A stretch of DNA of 64,000 nt from an uncultured Bacteroidales bacterium (GCA_905234665.1 CAJOIV010000010.1:1-64000), one strand, 5' to 3'; numbered from the stretch's first letter, positions 1 to 10,144 are shown. Translations and numbers: made by a program. The notes: generated by a model from the letters alone, not told the origin.

Positions 1-261
1 GCCTTTAACCAACATCGGGTGGTTGACATTATACGGGATGGTAACAATAACGGAAGGGTCTGTCAGCCTGACGGTCAGGTTGGAGCTATTAATCGCATCC
101 CCGTTCAGGAAGCAGGAACAAGTGTCGTACCAAATGTTGCAGTACACGTCGCCCAACTGGCGGAACGTTACGGTGTCGGGAGTCTGTGCCTGTGCGTCTG
201 GTGCCAGGGCTGTCAGGGAGTACAGTACTGCCGCCAATGTCAAAAGTCTCTTGGTTTTCAT
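1..261 (-). CDS. secreted protein, signal peptide, C-terminus cut by window edge
   Basis: Reverse strand from ATG at 259-261 reads MKTKRLLTLAAVLYSLTALAPDAQAQTPDTVTFRQLGDVYCNIWYDTC..., open to the window edge. Confidence 0.65.
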   Translation of the reverse strand, partial: MKTKRLLTLAAVLYSLTALAPDAQAQTPDTVTFRQLGDVYCNIWYDTCSCFLNGDAINSSNLTVRLTDPSVIVTIPYNVNHPMLVKG

Positions 262-494
262 GTCTGTGTGGATATAAGGGTTCATAATCTTTACTGCCGT
301 TTGCATATATAGACTGCAAAAAGGCAATTTGGACCCCCCTGGATGTCGACATTTAACCTTTTTTATGACTTTTTCCTCTCCAGGCACCGTTTTGGCAGGC
401 TGGGGGGCGGCCTCCGTTCTGCCACGTTGGTTCCGCCCCGTTGTGTGCCTTTTCTTTTTATTTCACCACGAGCCGTTGGGTTAGCAATGCAAAC

Positions 495-959
495 TTATTC
501 AATTCCCATCAAGTCGTAATCCGTGAGTGTGTAACACAAATACAGACATTGGTTTTCCTCATCGTAGAACGACCTCCAATACGAATTCAAATCCAGGATA
601 TTGTGTCTCGATGGAGAGAATGTGCTGTCATTGATACGGATGTGCGGGACTCGGATGTTTTCGATGGTGTCAACAATCCAGACAGTGTCTGTCAAACAGC
701 TATACCGCACCTCCGGGGAAGGTTTCTTGCAGGTAATGACCCATTCTGAATCATTCACGGTAATGTTAGGCAGATACAGCGTCATCGCGCTATTCCCAAA
801 TTCAATAATCTTGTTGTGAGGGATGGAGGTTTTGTCCACAATGACATATTTATAGTCGGATACCCCTTCCCCTCGAACCATTTCTGAAGAGTTCTTGCTG
901 CATGAGCATACCCCAAGTATGGCAAATGCGCAAACCAATGATGCGTAAATTGTTTTCAT
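495..959 (-). CDS. putative lipoprotein of unknown function
   Basis: Internal start MKTIYASLVCAFAILGVCSCSKNSS: signal peptide with lipobox-like CSCS. Confidence 0.7.
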   Translation of the reverse strand: MKTIYASLVCAFAILGVCSCSKNSSEMVRGEGVSDYKYVIVDKTSIPHNKIIEFGNSAMTLYLPNITVNDSEWVITCKKPSPEVRYSCLTDTVWIVDTIENIRVPHIRINDSTFSPSRHNILDLNSYWRSFYDEENQCLYLCYTLTDYDLMGIE

Positions 960-963
960 AATA

Positions 964-2574
964 TCATAATAATGAGTTATTAATATACACATTCATTAAA
1001 TTGTCTACATCGGTATCTGTTGCGCCATGAAGTTTATGGGATTTCATGCTTCCCAATAATGTTTGTTTTGTATATGACTCCTCTAACAGATTGTCCTGTA
1101 TTTCTTTTAATGTATAGCCAGAGATATTATCATTTGATTGATTATTATTATAGTATCCTCCTTGGTTATAGCTGTCCATTAAATCTACGAAAACCGGAGT
1201 ATACTCAATATTATCGGTTTGTGTCGTTGTCCAATTTTGATAGCCATTCATATATCCCAAAGTGCCAAACAAATTTGGATAATGGTGAGTGGTCATGTAC
1301 CATTCTACACATATCGCCCAACTTTCGGACACATATGGAGAGACTTCCGTATGGAATCCATTCCCATAAAATAATCTATGCGACCAATGAGCCAATTCAT
1401 GTATGGCCGCAGCAAAGATATGTTGCGTTTCGAATAATACATTCGTATTATTTCTTCCAGCGATTTCGATGTCTGCACCATTAATCGCACTCCCCATATT
1501 TGCAGCAGAGATTCCTAAGCTATTTGAAGAGGATGCCAATTTATAACGAATCAACATTTTTTTGATGCCCCCTAAGAGATTTCGTTTTATTGGGCGTTCT
1601 ATTGTCCACAACGCACTATAATAAACTTGCAATGCAGCTCTATGAATAGTGGCTCTCACATAATCTGTTTCCCTATTTTTGTATATATTCAAAATCCACC
1701 TACCAGTCTGCTTCGGACCTGTCAGCATTGTGCTTCGTGTATTCTCTTGTTTTACTATTTGCCAATACACTCTTTCCCACTTAAAACTATATTGTACTGA
1801 TGAATAAAATTTTCTGTCCATTTCACAGAATCCTGAAGCGTCGGTTATTTTAGTAGCTGTTTTGCACCACGTGTGAGCATCCACACGAATACCCTGTAAC
1901 GGCACATAAGTATTATTCTTAGAGTCCCAAACTTGTAACGTTGCAGATGGACGCCACCCTCCCCCAAGGCATTTCTCTTGTGTCACATTTTGGGTAACAG
2001 AGTCAATATTTCCAGTTAATTCCATGGATCTTTCCTCAAGCAAGTCATACACTTCTTCATTGTCCTTGTAGCCATCGATTTCGTCTGGAATACAGACTTG
2101 ATACAAAACTTCATAAACAATTCCGCTTGGCATGGCATACCCTATAGGAATAACTCCATATAACCATTCACACGTTGTATCTGGAAGAGTTGGATCAACA
2201 TAATAACTGCCTGGTGTCTCAATTTCATAGTCCAATGGATAAAGAAACCAAGCGATTGTTGTATCTTCCTCTATTGTCCACATCTCATCTTTGTCATGAG
2301 CTAGGGCTCTTACATATGTCCCTGTCGGAGACAAATTAGACATAGGGAATTCAACATCTTCTATCAGAAGAGATTGGAATGCGGCTTGCATATTTTCGTA
2401 TCTATAAGGGTCATTCAATTGTTCCCCTAAGCCAATAGCCCCGTCGTAATTCAATTCTTTTGTTGGCAGAATTGTGGTTTTATTAATATCATTTTCCTCC
2501 TTTGTACATGAAGTCATTAATATGATAAGAAGGATTGTAAGAATCTTACTTGTGCAAAATAGATTTCTTTTCAT
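964..2574 (-). CDS. large lipoprotein with HExxH zinc-peptidase-like motif
   Basis: 536 aa; MKRNLFCTSKILTILLIILMTSCTKEEN lipobox; HELAH in AAAIHELAHWSHRLFYG. Confidence 0.75.
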   Translation of the reverse strand: MKRNLFCTSKILTILLIILMTSCTKEENDINKTTILPTKELNYDGAIGLGEQLNDPYRYENMQAAFQSLLIEDVEFPMSNLSPTGTYVRALAHDKDEMWTIEEDTTIAWFLYPLDYEIETPGSYYVDPTLPDTTCEWLYGVIPIGYAMPSGIVYEVLYQVCIPDEIDGYKDNEEVYDLLEERSMELTGNIDSVTQNVTQEKCLGGGWRPSATLQVWDSKNNTYVPLQGIRVDAHTWCKTATKITDASGFCEMDRKFYSSVQYSFKWERVYWQIVKQENTRSTMLTGPKQTGRWILNIYKNRETDYVRATIHRAALQVYYSALWTIERPIKRNLLGGIKKMLIRYKLASSSNSLGISAANMGSAINGADIEIAGRNNTNVLFETQHIFAAAIHELAHWSHRLFYGNGFHTEVSPYVSESWAICVEWYMTTHHYPNLFGTLGYMNGYQNWTTTQTDNIEYTPVFVDLMDSYNQGGYYNNNQSNDNISGYTLKEIQDNLLEESYTKQTLLGSMKSHKLHGATDTDVDNLMNVYINNSLL

Positions 2575-2717
2575 TTATGAATAATGTATATAGGGCTCCG
2601 CCCCGTTGAGTGCCTTCTCTTTTTCACGCCCCGGCACAGCGGCAGTCGGCCTTTCCCTGTGTGGGGCTTTGGTGGATGGGGTTCATTGGCCCTCCTTTCT
2701 TGTTGTTAACACTACAC

Positions 2718-3128
2718 CTATTTTATGGCAACGCAGGTGAACTCACCAGTGCCTTCATCGTAGGTGTAATAGACCTCGTAGCCGTCTAAGAGCATTTCAT
2801 ACATCCATGACAAGGCTTCATCTTTGTTGGTGGTCACAAAGGTCACCTTTTCCTTGGACATACAGGTCCGCAGCGGGTTGGCTGAGATTCTGACGGTGTG
2901 GCCTTCCTGTGCCAAGGCGGTCAACTGGAGGAGGAAGGCCCGGCGTTCCTCCTCGGTGGCAAAGGCTCTGTGGCCGGATGTCCCGTCGACGGAGTAGTAC
3001 AGGTTGTAGCGTGCATCAGGCTGGCTGCTGTTGATGTCCGTCGGGATTAAGGATTCTTCTTTCTGGCAGCCGGTGTTGGCCAGGCTCAGCACTGCGAGGA
3101 GTGCAAGGGTGATTGTTCTCTTTTTCAT
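2718..3128 (-). CDS. small lipoprotein
   Basis: Start MKKRTITLALLAVLSLANTGCQKEE with lipobox; 4-nt overlap with upstream ORF. Confidence 0.7.
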   Translation of the reverse strand: MKKRTITLALLAVLSLANTGCQKEESLIPTDINSSQPDARYNLYYSVDGTSGHRAFATEEERRAFLLQLTALAQEGHTVRISANPLRTCMSKEKVTFVTTNKDEALSWMYEMLLDGYEVYYTYDEGTGEFTCVAIK

Positions 3129-3583
3129 TGATTTGAATGTTTTGATTGATTTGAATGTATTGTTTTCTTGATATGGTTGGACAAGATTGCTTTTATCTGC
3201 TCGATGGTGGTGACATGGAACACGTCGGCAGTCCTTTGCGAGGGGTCGAGAATCAGCATGTCGGCAATGGTGTTTTTTGCAGTCACTCTCACTGAGGGGT
3301 TCTCCTTGCTTACAAGGATGAATCCAAACGGGGCTCCCGCCGAGTCGCATCCTTCCGAGGCATTCGGCACATTGAGCTCTTCTGTCAGACGGCGCCAGGC
3401 CTCGCAGTCGTGGGCCTTGATATGTGTGACGTCGATATATCCCAGGGTGTCTAACGGTACCCGGGTGACGTAGGCGACGTCAAGGTCGGTGTGGGTAGAG
3501 AACAGGATGTAAGCCGGTGACTGTCCGCGGGCCTGGACCGCGACGGCAAGGAGGATGAGAAGGATGGCGAGGGTGTGTTTCAT
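3125..3583 (-). CDS. secreted protein of unknown function
   Basis: MKHTLAILLILLAVAVQARGQSPAYILFSTHTD; signal peptide; same operon as sigma factor. Confidence 0.7.
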   Translation of the reverse strand: MKHTLAILLILLAVAVQARGQSPAYILFSTHTDLDVAYVTRVPLDTLGYIDVTHIKAHDCEAWRRLTEELNVPNASEGCDSAGAPFGFILVSKENPSVRVTAKNTIADMLILDPSQRTADVFHVTTIEQIKAILSNHIKKTIHSNQSKHSNQ

Positions 3584-3589
3584 GGCCGG

Positions 3590-4126
3590 TCAGCAAAAGA
3601 GATATGTCAATGTCGAGGATATTTCGTTGATGATTTCGGCGGTGTCGCACACGTGGTTGCAGCAGACAATCTGGAAGTCGTCTTCCTGTGGGGGGCAGAC
3701 GGTGGGCGGTGCTGTCGGCACCGTCTGCGGAGGGAGAGCCTCGGCCGTTGCCGGGGCGTCGGGCAGGGGGTCGCGGAGAGGCCCGACCGTGGCGACAGGG
3801 ATGTCGGCGGGGGCTTTGTCGACGAGAGGCTGTGGGCGATGAAGCGGGAGGGGAGTCGGCGGTGCGGTTTGCGCCAAGCGAGGGGGTTCCTGCAAGGGCG
3901 TGCGGACGAAGATGATACCCCCTGCCAGGACGGCAGCCGCCACGACAAGGAGGGCGGCGCCGCGGATGTGGGCTGTCTTCCTCCTCCTGACGGCCCAGTC
4001 GGAGAGACCGTCGGTCATGCGGGCGCGGAAGCTGTCGCCGTGGCGTTTCATGCCCCGGTGGAGGGAGATGTCGGTGGCGAGTTGGTCGAGCCATTGTTCG
4101 ACAGGGTCCTGGTTTTCGTTTCTCAT
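3590..4126 (-). CDS. single-TM protein, candidate anti-sigma factor
   Basis: Start MRNENQDPVEQWLDQLATDISLHRG...; one TM (GAALLVVAAAVLAGGIIFV); overlaps end of sigma gene by 4 nt. Confidence 0.6.
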   Translation of the reverse strand: MRNENQDPVEQWLDQLATDISLHRGMKRHGDSFRARMTDGLSDWAVRRRKTAHIRGAALLVVAAAVLAGGIIFVRTPLQEPPRLAQTAPPTPLPLHRPQPLVDKAPADIPVATVGPLRDPLPDAPATAEALPPQTVPTAPPTVCPPQEDDFQIVCCNHVCDTAEIINEISSTLTYLFC

Positions 4127-4674
4127 GGGTTGTACGTTTTTTTCAGTTGTTTGATGATTCTCAATATCTGTTTGCGGATGCCCTCGGTCGTTTTGCCCGT
4201 GAGGGCGGCGATTTCGGTGTTGGTCATGCCGTCGAGGTGCAGCGTCATGACCTGCCGCTCCTCTTCGCCGAGGCATTGTATCATCTCGCGCGCCTGCCGC
4301 CGAGCCTCGTCGCGCGGGTTTTCGTAGAGGTCGTTGATGGCGTCGGCCATCCAGTCGACCCGAGGTGCCGCCTTCCGTTGCATGTTGAAGAGGGTGGTGC
4401 GCGTGTTCCAGTAAATCCATCGCCGCACCTGGCTCTCGGAGGCTCCGGGCCGCAAGGCGCCGATGTGGCGAAGGAGGACGATCGAGACTTCCTGCACAAG
4501 GTCTTGGCAGCGGTCTTGGTCGCCACGGACATAGTCCCAGCACTGCTTCCAGATGGTTTTCCGGTGGCGGACCAACAGGTCTTCGGCTTGTCTGTAGAGT
4601 GTTTCTTCGTCCATTGCGGCGGCAAAAGTAATTCTTTTTCTCATACTATACTCACTTTTGTCGACGAAAAACAA
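4123..4674 (-). CDS. RNA polymerase sigma-70 family (ECF-like) factor
   Basis: DRCQDLVQEVSIVLLRHIG (region 2) and EEERQVMTLHLDGMTNTEIAALTGKTTEGIRKQI (region 4 HTH). Confidence 0.85.
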   Translation of the reverse strand: MFFVDKSEYSMRKRITFAAAMDEETLYRQAEDLLVRHRKTIWKQCWDYVRGDQDRCQDLVQEVSIVLLRHIGALRPGASESQVRRWIYWNTRTTLFNMQRKAAPRVDWMADAINDLYENPRDEARRQAREMIQCLGEEERQVMTLHLDGMTNTEIAALTGKTTEGIRKQILRIIKQLKKTYNP

Positions 4675-5108
4675 CCGACCCCCTTGTTTTTAACATTATT
4701 TAACTCATGATGCGGATAGACGACGGTCTCGATTCTGCCTTGGCGGGGGGCTCCCTTGGGACGGGGGTGGCCTGCCGTCGGGGGTTGAAAAGGATTAGAA
4801 AAGGCTTTGGAAAGGTTTGTAAGAGGCTGAAAAACAGATTTTACAAGGACTTTCTTCGCTATTTCCCCGCAGTTTTCCGCTCTGAGAGCGAAGCCGAGCG
4901 GAGAAAATCCGGCTAAAAAGCTGAGCAATAGCGGGTTAAAAGCGAATAAAATCCTAATTAATTGTTTGTCAAGTGCTTGTATGATGCAAAGGCGGGGCTG
5001 GAGGGTGGCAAGTCGGGGGCAAGGGAGTGGGCGGGCCCCGCCGGGCAGGGCCGCCGGCAGGGGGGAAAACAAAAGCGGGCGGCTGTCAGTGCCGTCCGCT
5101 TTTCCTTA

Positions 5109-5273
5109 CTAGTTGAGATAAACTTTAATGCTTACATCCCCAAGCCTGATGTCTTGCGAGCATCGCGCATAACGGAGGATGTTCTGTACCACCCTTGGGG
5201 AGGGCTGTACGGCTGTGCTTGCAGTCTCCGAAGATGTATTTGTGCTGCTTAAGAAATCGTAGTCCTGCATCAT
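5109..5273 (-). CDS. small ORF, 54 aa, unknown
   Basis: Below track cutoff; MMQDYDFLSSTNTSSETASTAVQPSPRVVQNILRYARCSQDIRLGDVSIKVYLN, downstream of an ECF sigma gene. Confidence 0.4.
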   Translation of the reverse strand: MMQDYDFLSSTNTSSETASTAVQPSPRVVQNILRYARCSQDIRLGDVSIKVYLN

Positions 5274-5430
5274 GTGCGCCTTGATAAGTTGAACATTAGG
5301 TTTATTCCAAGAGCCTCGCAGGGGCTGTTTCCCTGTTCGGTTCGGCTATAATAACTGCAAAAGGCGCGGAATATTGTGCGGCCGAATGTTAATTAACATT
5401 TATTTTGTCGGGAGGCCACAGCCGAGGGGG

Positions 5431-6024
5431 TCAGAGCTCGGAGTACATGTTGTGCTCCTGCGCCAGTCGGCGGAGGTTGATGATGGCGTAGCGCATGCGT
5501 CCGAGTGCGGTGTTGATGCTGACGCCGGTGCGTGCGGCGATGTCCTTGAAGTCGCATTTGCCGTAGTGGCGCAGGATGACCACGCGACGCTGCTCGGGGG
5601 GGAGCATTTTGACGAGTTTGCGGATGTTGCGGTTGGTCTGTTGGCGCATGATGGCCTGCTCGATGTTGTCGTCGTGGATGCGCAGGTTGTCGAGCATGTC
5701 GCAGTCGGGGCGGTTGGGGACGATGGGCATTTTGCTGTTGCGTCGGAAGTGGTCGACGATGAGGTTGTGGGCGATGCGCATGACCCAATGGATGAATTTG
5801 TTTTCGTCCTTGTAGGTGCCGCTGTTGATGGTGGCGATGACCTTGAAGAAGGTGTCCTGGAAGATGTCGTCGGCGGTATCCTTGTCTTTGACGACGGAGA
5901 AGATGTAGCCGTAGACTTTGGCTTGGTAGCGCTCCAGGAGGGCATCGAAACAGGCGTAGTTACCATTTCTGTAACCTAAAATCAACTCATTGTCGCTGAG
6001 TTTGCTGACAGATTCGTCCATCAT
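5431..6024 (-). CDS. ECF RNA polymerase sigma factor
   Basis: DTADDIFQDTFFKVIATI, WVMRIAHNLIVDHFRR, LPPEQRRVVILRHYGKCDFKDIAARTGVSINTALGRMRYA. Confidence 0.92.
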   Translation of the reverse strand: MMDESVSKLSDNELILGYRNGNYACFDALLERYQAKVYGYIFSVVKDKDTADDIFQDTFFKVIATINSGTYKDENKFIHWVMRIAHNLIVDHFRRNSKMPIVPNRPDCDMLDNLRIHDDNIEQAIMRQQTNRNIRKLVKMLPPEQRRVVILRHYGKCDFKDIAARTGVSINTALGRMRYAIINLRRLAQEHNMYSEL

Positions 6025-6181
6025 GTTGTTTTCGTTTTAGGGGTTGAACTGATAAGGCTGTTTCGATAGCGTGTGGTGTTTGTTTGTTGTTTGTGTTTCG
6101 GGCTGCAAAAATAGTGTTTTTTTTTCATTTAACAACTATTCCGGCGCATTTTTTTTAACTTTTGTACCCTGAAGGCTTATT

Positions 6182-7129
6182 TTATTGCACTTTGTGCACA
6201 ATATTTTTTTCGGAGCCGCGTTGCATGAGTTCTTCGACGATGTCGATTTTCTTGTCGAAAGGCAGTGTTCCGTCGAGCCAGTGGAGAGGTACGCCCTGTC
6301 GTTCCATGCGGCGGAACCAGGTCATCTGCCGTTTGGCGAAGCGCCGGATGTCGGTGTAGAGGTCGCGGTACATCTCGTCGTAGGAGCACTGGTGTTGCAG
6401 GTAGCGGGTGATGTGGCGGTATTCGAGTCCGTAGCGCATGAGGCGTGCTGCGGCGACGCCGCTGTCGAGGAGGCGCTGCACCTCGTCGACCATGCCCTGG
6501 TCGAGCCTCTGGCGCAGGCGGATGCCGATGCGCTCGATGACTTGCTCGCGGGGGTAGGCGACGCAGACGATGACGTGGTCCATGTCGGGCATGTGGGGGT
6601 AGCGGTCGGGGTGGAGGCTGTGGTATTCCTGAATCTCGAGGGCGCGGAGCAGCCGGTCGCGGTCTTCGGTGTCGGTGTGGTTGTGGAGTTTGATGAAGGA
6701 GGCGAGGCGCGCGGTGAGCTGTTCGTCGGTGAAGGCTTCCATGCGGCGGCGGAAGTCGGGGTCGACGGGGGCGTCGGCCAGTTGGTAGCCGCGCACGACG
6801 GCGTCGATGTACATGCCGGTGCCGCCGCAGAGGATGGGCTGGCGGCCGCGCTCTACAATATTATTATAGGCGGCGATGAAGTCGTTCTGGAATTGGTAGA
6901 CGTTGTATTCGTGGCCTGCGTCGTGGATGTCGATGAGGTGGTAGGGGATGTCGACGCCGTGGATGTGGTAGTCGGCGAGGTCCTTGCCGGTGCCGATGTC
7001 CATGCCTCGGAACACCTGACGCGAGTCGGCACTAATAATCTCGCCGCCGAGGCGGTAGGCCAACTCGGCGGCGAGTGCTGTCTTGCCACAGGCCGTGGGG
7101 CCTGTGACGGTGAGGAGTTTAGTCTTCAA
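6182..7129 (-). CDS. miaA: tRNA dimethylallyltransferase
   Basis: TTG start gives MKTKLLTVTGPTACGKTALAAELAYRLGGEIISADSRQVFRGMDIGTGK; overlaps stop of upstream gene. Confidence 0.95.
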   Translation of the reverse strand: MKTKLLTVTGPTACGKTALAAELAYRLGGEIISADSRQVFRGMDIGTGKDLADYHIHGVDIPYHLIDIHDAGHEYNVYQFQNDFIAAYNNIVERGRQPILCGGTGMYIDAVVRGYQLADAPVDPDFRRRMEAFTDEQLTARLASFIKLHNHTDTEDRDRLLRALEIQEYHSLHPDRYPHMPDMDHVIVCVAYPREQVIERIGIRLRQRLDQGMVDEVQRLLDSGVAAARLMRYGLEYRHITRYLQHQCSYDEMYRDLYTDIRRFAKRQMTWFRRMERQGVPLHWLDGTLPFDKKIDIVEELMQRGSEKNIVHKVQ

Positions 7130-9857
7130 AGAAGTAGAGTTTGCCGCGCTGTTTGTCGAATTCGTATTCGCCGAAGTCGGCCAGGCCGGCACGGTTGATG
7201 ATGAACTTGTAGTCGATGCCCTTGACGACGATGACTTCGACATTGCGGCGTTTGTGCTGGCCGATCTGGATTTCCTTGAAGACGACCTTGGCCTTGTCGA
7301 GGATGTTGCCCTCGGGGTCGAAGGCGTTGTCGCGGTCGGGGAAGTCCTCCTTGTTGATGCGGCGCTGGTAGAGCATGTTCATGGCCTCTTCCCAGGAGAT
7401 GGCGATGGGCTCCTTGTAGCGCTCGTCGATGAGCATGGGGAGGAGCATGCCGTTGATGATGGCCTTGAGTTCGCCCTTCTGGGTGTTGATCATGGAGACG
7501 TCGATGGTGCCTTCGTCGTGGATAATCTCGGCGATGTTGTAGGAGGTGTCGACAGGTGCGTTGACGAGGTCGATGTAGGTGCCGTCTTCGTTCTGTTTGA
7601 CGAGGGCCGAGTCGGAGCTCATGTTGTCGACGATGCGTTTGGAGACATAGTCGGAGCGGAGGATGAGGAACTCGATGCGTCGGTTGAGCTGGTGGGCGGC
7701 CTCCTGGTGTTCTTTGGAGGGGAGGGTCTCGATGAAGTCGCAGTCGAGGCGGGTGCCGGCCGAGAAGGTGTAGGGCACTCCGCCCACGACGATGACCACG
7801 TCGCGGTCGAGGGTGCGGGGCACGCGCTCGGCATAGCCTTTGGCGACGAGTCGTCCGCGCTCGATGCCGCGCGAGGCGAGGTAGTCGACCACGCTCTGGG
7901 CGCGGCGCTGCGAGAGGGTGTCGTTGGTGAGGCCTATGAAGGGACGGCAGTCGGTGTGGGCGCGGATTTCAACCACGATGCCGGGGTTGTTCATCATGAC
8001 CAGGTAGAGGTCCATGAGCGAGTCCATGAACTCCTCCTTGAGGTCCCACTTGGAGAGGTCGTAGCGGATTTCGGGGAGGACGACGGCCTGCTTGGGGACG
8101 GGTTCCATGCGGGTGTTGTGGACGATGCCCTTGTCGACGTTATAGCCCTTGGTGCTTTCGGACTCTTCCTTGCTGAAGTAGTCGACGCGCGAGAAGTAGA
8201 GTTTGTAGACCACCTGTCCGCGGACCTGGCTGTTGTCGAATTTGTAGAAGCCCTTCTTGTCGGTGTAGGTCTCTGTCTCGGAGCCGTCGGAGCCCACGAG
8301 TTTGACTTTGGCGCCCTTGATGAGCTGCATGGACTTCTCGTCGCGCACGGTGCCCTCGATGGAGTACTGCAGGGCGGGGAGTTCGAAGGAGAAGAGGTTG
8401 AGGGTGGGGAGGGGGAGTTTCTTGCCCTTCTTGTCGGTGGCGCGGTTGAGGGGGTCTTCGAAGGGACGGTTGGAGGAGAAGTAGCCGCGTTCCATGAGGC
8501 GTCCGGTCTCGTCCTCGGGGTAGTAGATGATGCACATCTCGTCGTAGGAGGAGTTGAGGGGCACGCCGAGGTTCTCGGCCTTGGAGCTGCGGCGTTTGCC
8601 GATTTTGGTCTTGAAGAGGTCGTAGCCGCCGATGCCTGGTAGGCCGTTGGAAGAGAAGTACATCACCGAGTCGTTGCGGAGCACGGGGAATGCTTCGCGT
8701 CCGGGGGTGTTGACCTCGGGTCCGAGGTTGATGGGCTCGAGGAAGTCCTCGTTGACCGAGTGGCGCGTGGCGCACCAAATGTCGTAGTCGCCCTGTCCGT
8801 CAGGCCGGTCGGAGCAGAAATAGAGGGTCAGGCCGTCGCTGGAGATGGCGGGGTAGAGGTAGTTGTAGGCGGTGTCGCCCAGGTTGAGGCGGACGGGTGT
8901 GGACCATTCGCCGGGCTTCACCTCTTCGGGTTCGGGAGCGTCGGCCTCCTGCCCGTCCTTGTCATTCTTCTTTTTGCCCTTCTTGTCGTTCTTCTTGGTG
9001 GTCTTCTTCACGGTTTTCTTGCCCTTCTTGCCTTTGGTCTCGTCGGGGGCTTTGGTGGCCACGTAGATGGCGCAGCCGTGGGTTTCATGCTCCGCCACTT
9101 GGCAGCGCGAGAAGTAGATGGTGCTGCCGTCGGGTGAGAAGCAGGCTTCACCTTCGTTGTTGGAGGTGTTGATTTTGCCGGTCTTGTCGAAGGGTTCGGG
9201 TTCGGAGGTCCAGCGGCCGTAGCGGTCCTGGTAGACGGCGTAGAGCGACGAGAAGTTCTGGCCGGTCCAGACGTCGATGCCGTTGTCTTCCTCGCCGAAG
9301 CGCGAGGAGGAGAAGACGATGACGTTGGTGTCTTCGCCCATGAAACGGGGCGACCAGTCGTTAAACTCGGTGTTCCAGTCGGCGAGTTTGGTGATGACGT
9401 GCCGGCTGCGGTCGGCGGCCCAGCGCGCCACGTCGATGAGGGAGCGTTTGCGCGACTGGCCCAGCTTGTCGTCGGGGACGAGCTCGATGTACTTGTCGTA
9501 GTAGTCGCCTGCCTCGTCGAACTTGCCGTTGAAGCGGCACATCTCGGCCATATAGAAGTAGAGCTTGGGCTCGGTGGTGTAGTATCCGGCCTGGATGAGG
9601 CGCAGATAGGTGTGCTCGGCCTTGGGATAGTTGTACATCAGGCGGTAGCATTCGCCAATCTGGAAGTAGATGCGGTTCTTCTCGGCGCGGTTGGTCGACA
9701 CGCGGTCGTAGGCCTGCAGATAGCTTTCGAGAGCAAGCGTGTACTGCCTGTTCTTGAATTGTTCGTCGGCCTTCCTGGCCACACTTTGTGCATGGCCGCT
9801 GAAGGACACAAGGAGTGCCAAAACGAGCAGTGTAATACCTTTTTTGAGTGTTTTCAT
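7119..9857 (-). CDS. OmpA-family protein with TPR-like N-terminus, PD40 repeats and carboxypeptidase-regulatory-like domain
   Basis: Signal peptide; SPDGSTIYFSRC, SSDGLTLYFCSDRPDG (PD40); VVEIRAHTDCRPFIGLTNDTLSQRRAQSVVDYLASRGI (OmpA-C); Lys-rich linker GKKGKKTVKKTTKKNDKKGKKK. Confidence 0.88.
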   Translation of the reverse strand: MKTLKKGITLLVLALLVSFSGHAQSVARKADEQFKNRQYTLALESYLQAYDRVSTNRAEKNRIYFQIGECYRLMYNYPKAEHTYLRLIQAGYYTTEPKLYFYMAEMCRFNGKFDEAGDYYDKYIELVPDDKLGQSRKRSLIDVARWAADRSRHVITKLADWNTEFNDWSPRFMGEDTNVIVFSSSRFGEEDNGIDVWTGQNFSSLYAVYQDRYGRWTSEPEPFDKTGKINTSNNEGEACFSPDGSTIYFSRCQVAEHETHGCAIYVATKAPDETKGKKGKKTVKKTTKKNDKKGKKKNDKDGQEADAPEPEEVKPGEWSTPVRLNLGDTAYNYLYPAISSDGLTLYFCSDRPDGQGDYDIWCATRHSVNEDFLEPINLGPEVNTPGREAFPVLRNDSVMYFSSNGLPGIGGYDLFKTKIGKRRSSKAENLGVPLNSSYDEMCIIYYPEDETGRLMERGYFSSNRPFEDPLNRATDKKGKKLPLPTLNLFSFELPALQYSIEGTVRDEKSMQLIKGAKVKLVGSDGSETETYTDKKGFYKFDNSQVRGQVVYKLYFSRVDYFSKEESESTKGYNVDKGIVHNTRMEPVPKQAVVLPEIRYDLSKWDLKEEFMDSLMDLYLVMMNNPGIVVEIRAHTDCRPFIGLTNDTLSQRRAQSVVDYLASRGIERGRLVAKGYAERVPRTLDRDVVIVVGGVPYTFSAGTRLDCDFIETLPSKEHQEAAHQLNRRIEFLILRSDYVSKRIVDNMSSDSALVKQNEDGTYIDLVNAPVDTSYNIAEIIHDEGTIDVSMINTQKGELKAIINGMLLPMLIDERYKEPIAISWEEAMNMLYQRRINKEDFPDRDNAFDPEGNILDKAKVVFKEIQIGQHKRRNVEVIVVKGIDYKFIINRAGLADFGEYEFDKQRGKLYFFED

Positions 9858-10144
9858 GTATATTGCATTGTTTTACCCGTATAACGTAACTATGTCAATA
9901 ATATTGCCTTGCACCGAAAAATATCGGATACAACGCACACAATTGACTGCGCTAAAGTACACATTTTTTCTGGATTAGAGAAAAAAAACTTGCATTGGCG
10001 GCTCTTTTCCCCCTGTGGGGGCGGCGGGCGCCGGCCCTGGGGAGGGTGTGTCTATAGGTTTGATTATGAGTTGTCACGGCGGCGTCCAGGCTCCACGGGA
10101 GGAAATTATTTTCGCCCGCAGGTGCGTCAGTCGATTTTTTTGTG

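Noticed and set aside
4641-5072. 143-aa minus ORF and overlapping plus ORFs between the two sigma genes
   Set aside because: Low-complexity translations with no start context or motif; treated as intergenic.
7083-8642. Long plus-strand ORF (519 aa) opposite the OmpA/PD40 gene, and similar long antisense ORFs (12160-14094, 16445-17959, 10193-11998, 18400-19686, 21243-22391, 43000-44334)
   Set aside because: Valine/glycine/aspartate-rich or low-complexity translations exactly antisense to well-supported genes; a by-product of GC-rich codon usage.
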